Assembly: GCA_009746045.1 (NCBI GenBank)
Contig: RPFO01000165.1
Location: forward strand, 6,550,036 to 6,614,035
Reading direction: 5' to 3'
Origin: Mesostigma viride
Lineage: Eukaryota; Streptophyta; Mesostigmatophyceae; Mesostigmatales; Mesostigmataceae
DNA: 64,000 bases
The notes beneath the pieces are model-generated. The model made no database searches. It was not told the origin of the DNA and worked only from the letters and a program-made list of their open reading frames with translations. Shown piece by piece: positions 41,509 to 54,500 of the stretch. Numbering within the stretch: the stretch's first letter is position 1; every line of letters begins with the position of its first letter. The position numbers and the translations under genes were made by a program.

Positions 41509-42577
41509 ATCTCTAACAATAACCAGCTGTGTCAAGGCCAGGACTTACACCACCCATCCACCAGAAGATAGCAAAGCAATATAAGAAGGCACGTCGAGTG
41601 CAAGACTTGACGCTGGCGAGCGGGACACGGTACATCTGTCACTATCAAAACTTGGCAAGGTTATGACCAGGGAAGCCTCATGATCATCACGTAGCAACCT
41701 GAAACAGTCGGCGTGTTCGGTCACAATCAATTATTTGGGCCACTTTAGGTCACGAGCGGACGGGATGTAACTCCGTGTCCACAAATAACTAATCGAGTTC
41801 TGCCAACCTTTGAAGATGACGCAGACGTAGGCTGGGACTTGACTGGTCACTGGCCTGACGTGCAATAATGCCACGTGGCTGGCAGCTCGCAAGGTTTCAG
41901 CCGGTGGACGTTGTTCGATAAGGCCAGGTCAGGTCTAAGTGGACCTGTCAGGTGGATCCTGGCGGGAATCTGGATTTACTACTGGCCGGTACTAGAAATT
42001 CTGCCATGGTGTTTGTGGGAAGACGGTACTGTGCGAATGGCCGAATTTGGACAACATTCACGTGGGCTGCCAAACTGCCCTTATGTTGCAATTACATACC
42101 CCCTTGAATACGAAGCCGCAGTAAAAATCAAGGCCACCATTGAATTTTGAGGTGTACATAGTTTCGTGAATTCATCCTGTTCCCGTCATGTATCCGAACT
42201 TATACTTAAAGGTGATAATGACATAGGCCTTGCTTCCATGCTGTGGTTCGTAACGTTCTCCTCTGCATTGGCCGGAAAGTGAGCTTTATTTGTTCGCCGT
42301 TCGCCCGTAAAGCGTTTTGATTTGTAGTTCACTGTTTACAGGGAGTATCATTAAGGCTTGGCGTTAATTGAAGAAGTTGATGCGTCCATTCCGGGCTTGA
42401 CTGGCATGCGCATGGCGACTTGGCAGGCTTGGTTGCCCTTGTCGTCCTCGTGACAGCTCTTGTTATATATATTCTTCGACCACGGGGCAGATACGAGAGC
42501 CTCCATTGCTGCTATGGCTAGCATCAATACCGTGTATTGGGCCCGACACGTGGATAAGCCAAAGATAGGTTGACAGG
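41509..42577. promoter_or_regulatory. Divergent intergenic region between the cellulase and the wall/membrane protein gene
   Basis: About 1.07 kb between two start codons facing away from each other, so it must hold both promoters. No strong TATA box, tandem repeat or array is visible, which is unusual for this window. One 91-codon plus-strand frame (41875-42150) has no recognisable motif and is not called. Confidence 0.5.
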
Positions 42578-45500
42578 ATGCCCGGCCTGCAACGCGCCCC
42601 ACCTTGGAGTACCATCTTCGTTTCTCTGCTGGTGCTCCTGGCATGCGCGCGCGGGGCCACTGCGAGCGTCGCGGAAACCGCGCCCCGGACAGCCGCGTGT
42701 TCAACGGCTCGTACGCCTGCCGGCATCCGTGGGTATGTTAACTGAACTATTGTTAACCGAAGACGTCAGGCAGCCTGTGTCGCGCACAGGGTCATGCGCA
42801 GGGCTTATGCAGACCGCCTGTGCACAAGGTCACGCCGTGCACAGGGTCACGCCGTTCCTGGTTCAGATGACACGCTCACACGCACGTGGCAGGCCCTGAT
42901 CGTGCGAGTTCACGAGCAATCTGAAGACAGCATCAACGTGCCTGGGCCGTTTATGTGCATGCTGCAGTAGGAGGTTCCTATCGCGACCAGCAGTTACCAG
43001 GCACTGCATGATAAGAGGTCACTAGAGTTCAACTAAATAGGGGCGCGGTAGTAGAGACGAGAGAACGCCCCCCACTCAGCGGAGCTTATGCATGGCATTC
43101 GATGGTCGTGCCTCTGTCGGTAGGACATGGGGCTGGTGACCCTCCTCGGGTCGATGGCATAGGGGCTAGTACTAGCTGCCAAAGGGCTACACTACGAAGC
43201 CTGTCGGCAGGATGTTGACAAGGTGATCTCCATTCCCGCACGACCGCTTTGCAGCACAACCTCTTATTCCGCTTTTCCAGTGGATGTCACCGGAGCTGAT
43301 AATAGCGGGAAAGGATTAGATTGTAAAGCCTGGCAGAAATAGTGGCGCCCAGACCCCACAGTTGCATCTATAATACCTTCTTCTAGATTGCTTCTATAAT
43401 GCCTAGCTTCTAGATTGCTGCATGACTGCATGCATCTGTTTTGCGGCCAATGTTTTCTTAATCTCTTATCTCGTTTGTCTGTGCCGTGTGGAAACATTCC
43501 ATCGTCCTCGTGCATCTGCCCCTGTGGTAGGCCATCCAGTGCGGCCGATGCGTCTGCCAGCATCGGAACCAACTCCATTCTCGCTGCTGTTTCCGAGTGT
43601 GGGGGCCAGCACGCATCCAGCAATGACGACAGCAAGGATGGTGATGAAAGAGGGGCGGTGGCGGCGGGAGCGGGAAACCTGGGGCTGTCGCCGGGACACT
43701 GGCGGGGGAGGAAGCTGGCAGCATCCCTGGCAGGTACAAGCACCCAGCAGCTACTTCAACTACTCTAGCCTAGTCAGATTGGATTATGAATTAGTGAGTC
43801 AACCCTGATGGAAAACCTAATCGTATTGGACATGCACGCCCCTGTCGGAAAGGCACAATGTTCTACGGCCTTGCAAGGCAATCACCTGCCCGACGCGGGG
43901 TTGGCTTGCGAATATGTTGTTTGCATGAGCGGCTGCTTTCCAGTGTGAGTAACAGCTCGCGACGCCATGATGCTCGCCTTGTCGGTCAGTATCGAAGCCA
44001 GGGGACGTAGAAACGGGGTTCATTCGCGTCGACTGACCCCCGTGTGGCGTACAGAATGCCAGCTACCGTCACGAGCATGCCTTCACTGTCTTGAGCATAT
44101 ATGTCCGCTGTGTTTAAACAGCCCATGTTTAAATGCCGCGCAGGTAGCACCGAATCGCACCCATGTGCCGGTAGGTAGCACCACGTGCACGCATGCGCCG
44201 GTAGGTAGCACCGAATCGCACCACCACCATGGGGACTAGCACGCGCGCCGTAGATGACATTTTATCGCTACTAGCATGTGTCACAATGCGACTAGCATGG
44301 GTCGCATTTTGTGAGCTAACGCTGGTGTTATCTAGTGCTACATAGTGCATGACGGTCAGGGTAGTAGGGGCCTTCCCCCCGCGGCACAGTCGCCACCACT
44401 TCCATCTCCAGCCCGCCCTTCCACATTGTGCGGTCACGTTGTAGTAGTGCTATGTTTAAACAACACGTGTGCGGAAGTAGCCCTATGGCTGAACAGGGCA
44501 TGCGTAGTCGTAGCCCTATGAACAATCAGCACATGTGCACTAGTCCACTATGTTTAAGCAGCAGCCCATGTGCAGACGATGTGCACTAGTCCACTATGTT
44601 TAAGCAGCAGCCCATGTGCCCCACATGTACTCCTTGTCCTCCCCCAGGCAGCGCCATTCTGCCCATGATCCATCAACCCCACGAGGCATTCAGTCTGCCC
44701 ATGACCCTCCACCCTTCCCATTCTGCATCCATCCAGCGTTCTCACGACCCCCTTCCCACCATTCCGCATCCATCCAGCGTTCCCACCACCCGACCCCCTT
44801 CCCACCATTCCGCATCCATCCAGCGTTCCCACGACCCCCTTCCCACCATTCCGCATCCATCCAGCGTTCCCACGACCCCCTTCCCATCATTCCGCATCCA
44901 TCCAGCGTTCCCACGACCCGACCCCCTTCCCACCATTCCGCATCCATCCAGCGTTCCCACGACCCCCTTCCCACCATTCCGCATCCATCCAGCGTTCCCA
45001 CGACCCGACCCCCTTCCCACCATTCCGCATCCATCCAGCGTTCCCACGACCCCCTTCCCATCATTCCGCATCCATCCAGCGTTCCCACGACCCCCTTCCC
45101 ACCATTCCGCATCCATCCAGCGTTCCCACGACCCCCTTCCCATCATTCCGCATCCATCCAGCGTTCTCACGACCCCCTTCCCACCATTCCGCATCCATCC
45201 AGCGTTCCCACGACCCGACCCCCTTCCCACCATTCCGCATCCATCCAGCGTTCTCACGACCCCCTTCCCACCATTCCGCATCCATCCAGCGTTCCCACGA
45301 CCCGACCCCCTTCCCACCATTCCGCATCCATCCAGCGTTCCCACGACCCCCTTCCCATCATTCCGCATCCATCCAGCGTTCCCACGACCCCCTTCCCACC
45401 ATTCCGCATCCATCCAGCGTTCCCACGACCCGACCCCCTTCCCATTCTGCATCCAGCGCTCCCATGACCCTCCACCCTTCCCATGAGCCTCGCCCACCCA

Positions 45501-48500
45501 CATCATCATCGCCTGTCTGCCCTTCCACCTTGTGCGTATATCCCAGTAGCGGTATATCAAGGAGACAACAAGCGCAGGCCAGAAATATGAATTTAGAAGG
45601 TATATGTTCACGGCGCGTGGCCTGTCTGCCCTTCCCCCGTGTGCGCGGTGGACCCCATCATGTGCTCACGGCGCGCTTCCCCTGTCTGCCCTGCCCCTTG
45701 CCATGTCCACGCGACACCATTAACAATGTACGGCTAGTTTCCATGCCCATGCGAATCATTATTGGCCATGATCATTAATTGTTAAATGCCCTTGCATATG
45801 TAATGTATTGTGTATTACTAGTAACCATTCCCATCATGAACCGTCGTTAACCACCCTTACCCTGCCCATTTCCCCAAACCCGCAGGCGACGCCGTCGCCA
45901 CCGCCGTCACCATCGCCAGCCTCCCCTTGAACAATGTGCATGCATGTAGTAGTAGCACAATACTTAGACAGCCCATGTGCCTCTCTCCACGTGGCTTGTC
46001 GTCCCCCGCAGGCGACACGGTCGCCACCGCCATCACCATCGCCAGCCTCCCCTTCAACAGCGGCACCTACAACAGCTCGGCGGGCTACGCCAACGACTAC
46101 ACGCTGTCCAGCCAGATGATGCCTGCGTGCCTACCGTACAACGGGCAGCTGCCAGGGAGGGGGCCCGACGTGGTGCGTGGCGGATGATGCGGGTTGAGGG
46201 CTCACGTTTAGGGCTTCAGATGTATGGCTTGGAGAGGTTGAAGTTTTCGGTTTTGGGTTTTCATTGATTTTGGGCCTTCGGATATTGTAGGGTTTAGGCT
46301 TAATTTTTCGGTCGTCTCGGTTTTCCTACGTTTCATGGGGTCAGTGCCTGCATGCAACTAGCATGTAGTGCAAACCCTATGTCTACACCTGCACTGGCTG
46401 CACATATTGCGCTAACCCATGGTGCGTGTGTGCCCTCACGACTACGCGCATCTACTACTGTTCCTGTACTGATCTAACCCTTTTGTATCATTCAATCAGT
46501 TCACTGTACTACTGTGACAGTCTGTTGTTGCCGGGACCCGAGCTGCCTTGCTGATTCTAGAACGCGAGCGGTGGCTGCCGCAAAGCACGGTTGACACTGT
46601 CTGCAAGAGGATATTGTCAGAGCTCACACCTGGTAATTGAACGCATTGCTCGACTGGTGTTCTCTTCCCCTCTCCCAACCCCGCCTTCTTCCGATTTATA
46701 ATCGGCAGTTTCCCATGATCCAGGGATGGGTTCACATCATCTTATGCCCTCTCTCATTTACGCGTTTTAATATTTTTTTTTTTCTTTTTTTTTTTTTTTC
46801 ACGCCCTTTGGCAGGTGTTCGCGTACACCCCCACCGAAGACCAAGTCATCCTCATGTCTACCTGCAACTCAGCCACCGCATATGACTCCACGATCATGGC
46901 TGGGGTCTCCAACGGAGCTGGCGGCGTGACCCTCCAAAAGTGCAGCGACGACGATGACTTCGCGTCCGGCTGTACCGGCGGCAGCCGCAACCTGGCCCAG
47001 ATGGCCATGCAGGTGGCGTCGGGGCAGACCGTGTATATCATCGTGGACGGGTTCGATGCCAGCTCAAAGGGGCCGTTTGTGCTCTCTGTGACGGAATACC
47101 AGGCGTGTGGGAACACATGTTCTTCCCCCGGGTATTCCACGGGTGGCGTCTGTGTGAGCAACGGGACATGCAGTTGCGTGGATTACGTCCCAAACTGCTG
47201 CGTCTCCACGTGCGGGTCCGCGTGCGCGAGCGACAACGCGTGCAAGTACTTCCAGGATTTCAAGGGGGGGTGCGGGGCGTGCCCGCCGCCACCACCGCCG
47301 CCATCCCCGCCACCGCCGCCCCCACCGCCGCCACCACCACCACCGCCGCCACCGCCGCCACCCCCGCCGCCACCACCACCACCAGGGCCCCCGATTCCAC
47401 CATCACCCCCTCCACCTCCACCTCCCCCGCCACCGCCACCATTGCCACCGCCACCTCCTAACCCGCCACTGCCCCCGCCTCCGCCCCCACCTCCACCCCC
47501 GAATCCACCCCCCAGCCCCCCTCATCCACCCCCACCACCACCCCATCCTCCTCTCCCTCCCGTACCTCCGCCACCCATGCCACCGTCCCCGCCACCCCCG
47601 CCCCCACCCCCTCCAGCCCCTCCCCCGCGCCACCGCCGCCGCCCCCTCTTCCACCAGGCCCACCGCCTCCTCCCCCCAATCCTCCGCAACCCCCGTTGCC
47701 TCCTCCGCCAACAACACCACCTCCCCCGCCTCCACCCCCCAAGCCTCCACCACCTCCTCCTCCACCACCGCCAGAGCCCCCTCCCCTCCCCCCCCCTCCC
47801 AATCCCCCCCTCCCCCCCCCCGTCTCCCCCACCTCACCCACCACAGCCCCCATTACCACCGCCACCACCACCACTGCCACCACCTAGCCCGCCTCCAGCA
47901 CCACCCCCTCCACTTCCCCCGCGCCTCCACTCCCTCCCCCTCCTCCCCCTCCCCCTCCTCCACCCCCGCCGTCTCCTCCACGGCCACCCCAGCCACCCCC
48001 GCCTCCCTTTCCTCCACCGTTGCCACCCTCTCCCCCGTCCCTGCCAGCCCCGCCCACCTCTCCACCTCCACCCCCACCCCGCCGGCCCACCACCTCAGCC
48101 TCCCATCCCGCCCCTCCCGCCCTCCCCCCACCTGCAATGCCCAATCCACCCAGGGCCCCATCCCCACCTCCCCCGACCCCCAGGGCCCCTGGGCCCCTCC
48201 GCCACGCCCCCCTCCCTCACCACCGCCACTTCTGCTAGCTGGTCCACCACCCCCACCCCGACCCCCGCCGCCACCGAGCCCTTCCCCCCACCTCCATCGC
48301 CCCCCCCTCCCCCTCCTCCCCCCCATCCCCACCCCCACCCCCACCTTCCCCACCTCCCCCACCTTCCCCACCTCCCCCACCTTCCCCGCCCCACCCCCGC
48401 CTTCCCCCCGCCACCCCCGCCTTCCCCCCCGCCACCCCCACCCCCACCTTCCCCACGGCCACCCCCGCCTTCTCCACCCCCACCCCCACCTCAGCTTCAG

Positions 48501-51500
48501 CCTCCCCCTGTCCCTGGATCACTTTCGCCACCCCCACCGCCGGCAAGCCAGATTGCCCCGCCACCTGTAGGGTTGTTGCCACCACCACCCTTGTCAGGGG
48601 GACCAACTACGCCGAATGCTCCACAAACGTCATCCTTCCCCCCTCCCAACCTCCTGCCATCTCCCCCCTCCCCGCCACCACGGCCCCCGCCACCACCTTC
48701 CCCGCCACCATCCCTGCCACCTCCACCCCGCCCACCGCCGCCACCGCCACTAAACCAGGGCCCTGCGCAACCACCCTCACCTGTTGGTACCCCCCAACCG
48801 CCACCACCTAACGCCCCAAAGTTGCCACCTCCCCCACCAGGCCCCTTTGCCCCTGGGAGACCCCCTTCGCCCCCTGGTGACATCATCGGTGTAGACATGG
48901 TGGTGACATCGGGCGTTGGGCTGGTACACGTGGGGAGCGACGCTGACATCACCGTCGAGGTGCGCGCCCTGCAAGAGGATCTGAATGATGTCATCGTGGA
49001 GTTGACAGTGGTCTCACAAAATGGCAGCGGGAGGCAAAGGAAGCGGCGGGCAGTGCGGCGGCAACTGCTATCGGACGTCACTGCCACGGCCGTGGACGGT
49101 AGTGGAATGCCCGGGACTGTACATAAGGCCTCGGACCATCGTAAGGTGCCGGGTATCAGTATCATGGATACGACAGAGGCACGACCGGGCATCAAAAAAA
49201 TGCCTGGGGATGACGTAGCTGTCAAGGGGGAAGAGGGTATTTATTTTAGGTCTAGGTTGTTTAAAACAGCTGTAACTACGGAGCAATTAGAGGGCAGCGG
49301 CGAGGGCAGGTTCATATGGCAGGGGGGTGACAGGGTAGGGGTTGACGTGAGCTTGAGGGAGTTGGCGGATGAAAGGGACTTGATGATCAACCGAGGCCAG
49401 CCTGGGCGGGATGGTAGAAGTAGTGACAGCGCTGCTGATCAATTATTGGAAGATTGGTTTAGTGCTGGCACCGGTGGCAGCCAGCCTTCACATTCGGGCG
49501 CTGCTCACCGCCAGCTTCTTCAAACGCCAGGGTCCACGTCACCCCCGCCACCATTGATGCCGCCGCCGCCAGCGTTCACGTCACCGCCGCCACCACCCGC
49601 CAGCGCAAGCTCCCGCTGCTCCGCTTACCGCATCGTCAGTGCCAACGCCAGCCAGGGGTGGTGCGCTCCCTTTGACGACGACGCGTGTACCCTGCGCTGC
49701 CACCTGGACACCCTGGCGCCCGGCTCCCCCCTCGCATTGATCCACCTTCGCGTGGTGGCCGCGGTGGAGGGGGCCGAGCTCCGGTTTGTGGCGGCTGCGG
49801 AGGCGGAGGGGGTGCCCGCCAGCCTGGACTATCGGGGGGACTTCAAGGGGCCCAGGGGGGACCGCATCAGCGCCATCCGCACCGTGGGTACGTGGGAACG
49901 GGCTTGCTGGCAGAGTTTATGGACTATGTTAATGTTTTGTTATGTATTGCCCCGGTGTCATGCCGTCCGCACCGTGGGTACGTGGGAACGGGCTTGCTGT
50001 GAATATTTACTGATCTTGTCACAATGGTGTGGCCTCTTGCCTCGGTAATTGGTCAATCACACCTTGGGGTAGGTTCATAGTTAGTTTCTTTGTCCATGAT
50101 TTTGCTGCTCCTATCGAGTTTCTCACCACATATGGACGATACGAATCAGTAGCAGCCATTTTGTTTGAAACCACGGTCGTATCAATGATCATAATCCTCA
50201 CCAGGCCAACTGCCTCTCTGACTTTCCATCTTTCCATCCCACCCCCCATCCCACCCACCCCCCATCCCACCGCCTTGAGGATTTATGCTACTGAGGATCG
50301 ATGCTCACGTGACGCTGTCTTCGTGATCCTTGATGGCCCACGCTGACGCAGACACCCACCAAGCCATCATCATCCCCCAGCTAGACAACTTCTTGCTCGC
50401 CCAAGTCCAGGAGGGAGCCGGCACGGGCTACATACTCTACGGCCTCTCCTCCCCCGTGCGCTTCGACGTACGCTTCGGCATCACGGTCGCCTGCAACCCT
50501 GGCGCTGCCATCGTCACCACGCAGGGGACAGGCCACGTGGCCTTCAGTTTGGACGCGAACGCGCGCGGCATGCCCCGGCGCTCTCTTCCCGCCACGGTAT
50601 GATGATGCAGTCATCGTCATAGTCCTCTGGAGCTCTTGAGCAGCATCACTCCAATACCCCGGAATCCCTAGTCCTCTTGAGCAGCATCACTCCAATACCC
50701 CGGAATCCCTAGTCCTCTTGAGCAGCATCACTCCAATACCCCGGAATCCCTAGTCCTCTTGAGCAGCATCACTCCAATACCCCGGAATCCCTAGTCCTCT
50801 TGAGCAGCATCACTCCAATACCCCGGAATCCCTAGTCCTCTTGAGCAGCATCACTCCAATACCCCGGAATCCCTAGTCCTCTTGAACAGCATCACTCCAT
50901 TACCGCGGAATCCCTAGTCCTCTTGAGCAGCATCACTCCAATACCCCGGAATCCTTTCTATGTGGCATTGTACATGTCGGCTCACGCTGTACACAGTGGC
51001 CCATGAATTGCCTGCGCTGGCTGTGTGCGACTTTATGACTCTTGAATGACAAGCAACCATCTCGTGGCGAGCAGCAAATGCTCGTGCAGGTACTCGTGTT
51101 CACTGTTTAGCCTAGCACACGCCACGATGCATCGCAGTGTGTTTTGATGACTCTCATTTCTTACTCAGTCAGCGTTTTTACAACAATCCAACCCCATTTT
51201 TCTTCCCGATTCCATGGTGTGGTTCAAGTATTCTGGCAGTCAACGGATCACCAATTTTACAAAGGAACAGGGCTTCACAGTGCTAGGATACACCTAAGAA
51301 AGCTGCTATCAGTAATACTATATGCTAACTGTAATAGCATAGTAGTATGCTAACAGTAATACTAAATGCTAACAGTAATGCTATATGCTAACAGTAATAC
51401 TAAATGCTAACAGTAATACTATATGCTAACAGTAATGCTATATGCTAACAGTAATACTATAGTAGTATGCTAACAGTAATACTATACGCTAACAGTAATA

Positions 51501-54500
51501 CTGTATGCTAACAGTAATACTATATGCTAACAGTAATGCTATAGTACTATGCTAACAGTAATACTATATGGACGCTACTCGCGTTTGCCGAGAAGGACCA
51601 CGGTAATGTATGAATATGTTTGGGCTTTCTTGGCATACCTCATGTTAGGGGTTGGGGGTTGGGGGTCTGGGGTCTGGGGTCTGGGGTCTGGGGTCTGGGG
51701 TCTGGGGTCTGGGGTCTGGGGTCTGGGGTCTGGGGTCTGGGGTCTGGGGTCTGGGGTCTGGGGTCTGGGGTCTGGGGTCTGGGGTCTGGGGTCTGGGGTC
51801 TGGGGTCTGGGGTCTGGGGTCTGGGGTCTGGGGTCTGGGGTCTGGGGTTTGGGGTCTGGGGTCTGGGGTCTGGGGTCTGGGGTCTGGGGTCTGGGGTCTG
51901 GGGTCTGGGGTCTGGGGTCTGGGGTCTGGGGTCTGGGGTCTGGGGTCTGGGGTCTGGGGTCTGGGGTCTGGGGTCTGGGGTCTGGGGTCTGGGGTCTGGG
52001 GTCTGGGGTCTGGGGTCTGGGGTCTGGGGTCTGGGGTCTGGGGTCTGGGGTCTGGGGTCTGGGGTCTGGGGTCTGGGGTCTGGGGTCTGGGGTCAGGGGG
52101 GTGGGGGGTGGGGGGTGGGGGGTGGGGGTAGGGTTTAGGGTGAGTTTGTTCACCTCGTTGTGCCTGTTTCCCATGCCTGCCTGTTCCATCGCCTCATCGC
52201 CATGCCACATACTTCCCTCACCTGCCACCTCACTTGATCGCCCCTCACCCCCTTTGCCCCCTCACCGTCCCCCCACCACCTATCCAACTCGGTCATCCCA
52301 AAACCGAGCCATCACCTGCTTGCCCCATGCGATGGTCACTCGAGCATATAACCCTTCACCTGCCACCCGCTTGACTGCCTGAGGTGTACATCAGCAGGCG
52401 GGTGTCCCCCCTGCTTGGCCCATGCACATGCTCCCGCTGTTGATGTATATTTCCCCCATCCGCCCCCAAACACGATTCACCCCAAAACCCAAACCCTGCT
52501 TTTTTGCGCTGTCCGCGCTGTTGTTCTCTAATTCCCCCAACCGCTACAAAACTGGACCTCACCCCCAAACCCCGAACCCTGCTACTGTGCCTCTCACGTA
52601 GGTGTCCCCCCTGCGCGATGGCCTGCTGCTGCTCGAGGCGCTCCCCGACCAGTGCTTCGACATCGACGGCCTGCCCAACCTGGCATCAGAGCCCGTGTGG
52701 CGGCTGCTGGACGTCAACGCGCCCACCGTGAGGGTGACCGGCCTGCCGTCGGCGATGACATCAGCGGGGGAACAGCTCGCGTTCGCGATCCAGTTCAGCG
52801 AGCGCGTGTTCGGGCTCAGCGAGAGGGGTGTGCACGTGACCAATGGAAATCTGACGCGGTGGGTGGTCCAGCTTTTGCATAAGATCGAAAAATTCTATAG
52901 GAAGAAGTAGGGAAGAAAACGAAAAGGCAAAAGAAAACGAAAAAGCAAAAGAAAAGGGAAAAGCAAAAGAAAAGGAGGCTTTGTCCTGTGCCTCTGTCCC
53001 AAGTGGTCCATGCGTAGGTGTGTTGTATCAAAAGCGTCGTAGGCTTGCTTTTCTGCGCCCTGTTTTGCACCCTTTTCTGCAACCTATCTTTTTCTTTAGA
53101 TCCGAAGGCCTTCCCAGTAGATCTCTATTCAAAACTGTTTCTCTTCACTAACAGCTTCCTATTCACCTAGAACGGGGCAAAGCGACCCTTTTATCGGAAG
53201 GAAGGGCCCTCGCGAAGCCTAGGCGCCGTTGCTTCTGACATACTTCTTGTTCGCATTTGCTTCTTAAACTTATCCTTTTCAAATTTAAAAGTAGTACTCT
53301 TTGTTCGCAGGTGCCCCCCCTTCCGTGGCTGTGCAACACAAACACCAAATAGAAGAAGCAACTAGAAGAAACGAAAGGAGGAGCATGTCTCAAGTGTACC
53401 TGGCCCGAATGGTTGCATTACACACAGGCATCATCATCTGTATTTCCGATGCCCTTGCCATCGCAGGCTGTCCAACCAAAAGTACTCATCCATGCTGTGG
53501 CCCGCTCTATGCCTGCCTGCCATGTCACAACATATTCGTCACCCCCCTGCCATCACCACAGGCTGGACACCAGCACGGAGCGCCTCGGGTTCTACGTGGC
53601 CCACGTGGCGCCTTCAAGGGAAGGCTATGTTTTCCTGTCAGTTTTACCGGGGGCGGCGCGCGACGTCACGGGGAAGAGGAGCCACCCGTCGCGTACGGAA
53701 CGGATCTTATACTACTCGCCGACACCCCGAGTGGAGGGATTCGTGCGCAAGGCATCCGTGGCAGTGGGCGTGACCGCGCTGGCGGCGTTGCTAAACCGGG
53801 GGGTGCCCCTGGGTTCCACCGCGGTACGTGGGCTCTTCATAAGTAACCTACCATAGTAGGTGCACCCTGTATTTGTCTAGTGAAGTGGGCACGTGGGCTC
53901 TTCATAAGTAACCTACTTCGTTGCACCCTGCATTTATCCAGTGAAGTGGCGGCGTTGCTGAACCGGGGGGGGGTGCTGGGTTCCACCTCGTTGCGCGGGT
54001 TCCTACCATCGACCGAATCCTTCTGGTCCCTATAGCACACTGTAATGCTGCCATGTATTGGTATATTCAAGGGGTTGCATGGCTTAAACAACAAGGGAGT
54101 TTCGGCTCGGGTCCCCTTCTTTTGGTGCCTTTACTACAACCATTGGTGGAGTCATGTACATGCGTGCATGTTCTGGTGGGGCTCCGCTCGCTCGGGTCCC
54201 CTTCTTTTGGTGCCTTTACTACAACCGTTGGTGGAGTCATGTACATGCGTGCATGTTCTGGTGGGGCTCCGCTCGGGTCCCCTTCTTTTTATGTTGGCCC
54301 CTACGTTTTTGTTGATGTACAGCACAAAATGATATTTTTGCAAATCAGTAGTTGTACGTAATTGCCATCTGGCTGCGTTCCTGAGCAGGAAGAATGTCTT
54401 GTAACTAATGCTATCAGCTACGCACTTGCGTTTGGTGCATGGCCTCCTTCCCACTCACTGTGTATGCTCTTTCATTGTTTCTTATTTCCCCTTGTCTATT

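Noticed and set aside
43264-43743. 159-codon minus-strand ORF
   Set aside because: Overlaps the plus-strand exon candidate that fits the phase of both neighbours, and has no motif of its own.
44596-45611. Overlapping ORFs of 283-296 codons in several frames on both strands
   Set aside because: Intronic minisatellite of 38/43 bp. The same peptide blocks appear in every frame.
51549-52382. 277-codon GLGSGVW repeat ORF
   Set aside because: Heptamer array read through all frames; not coding.
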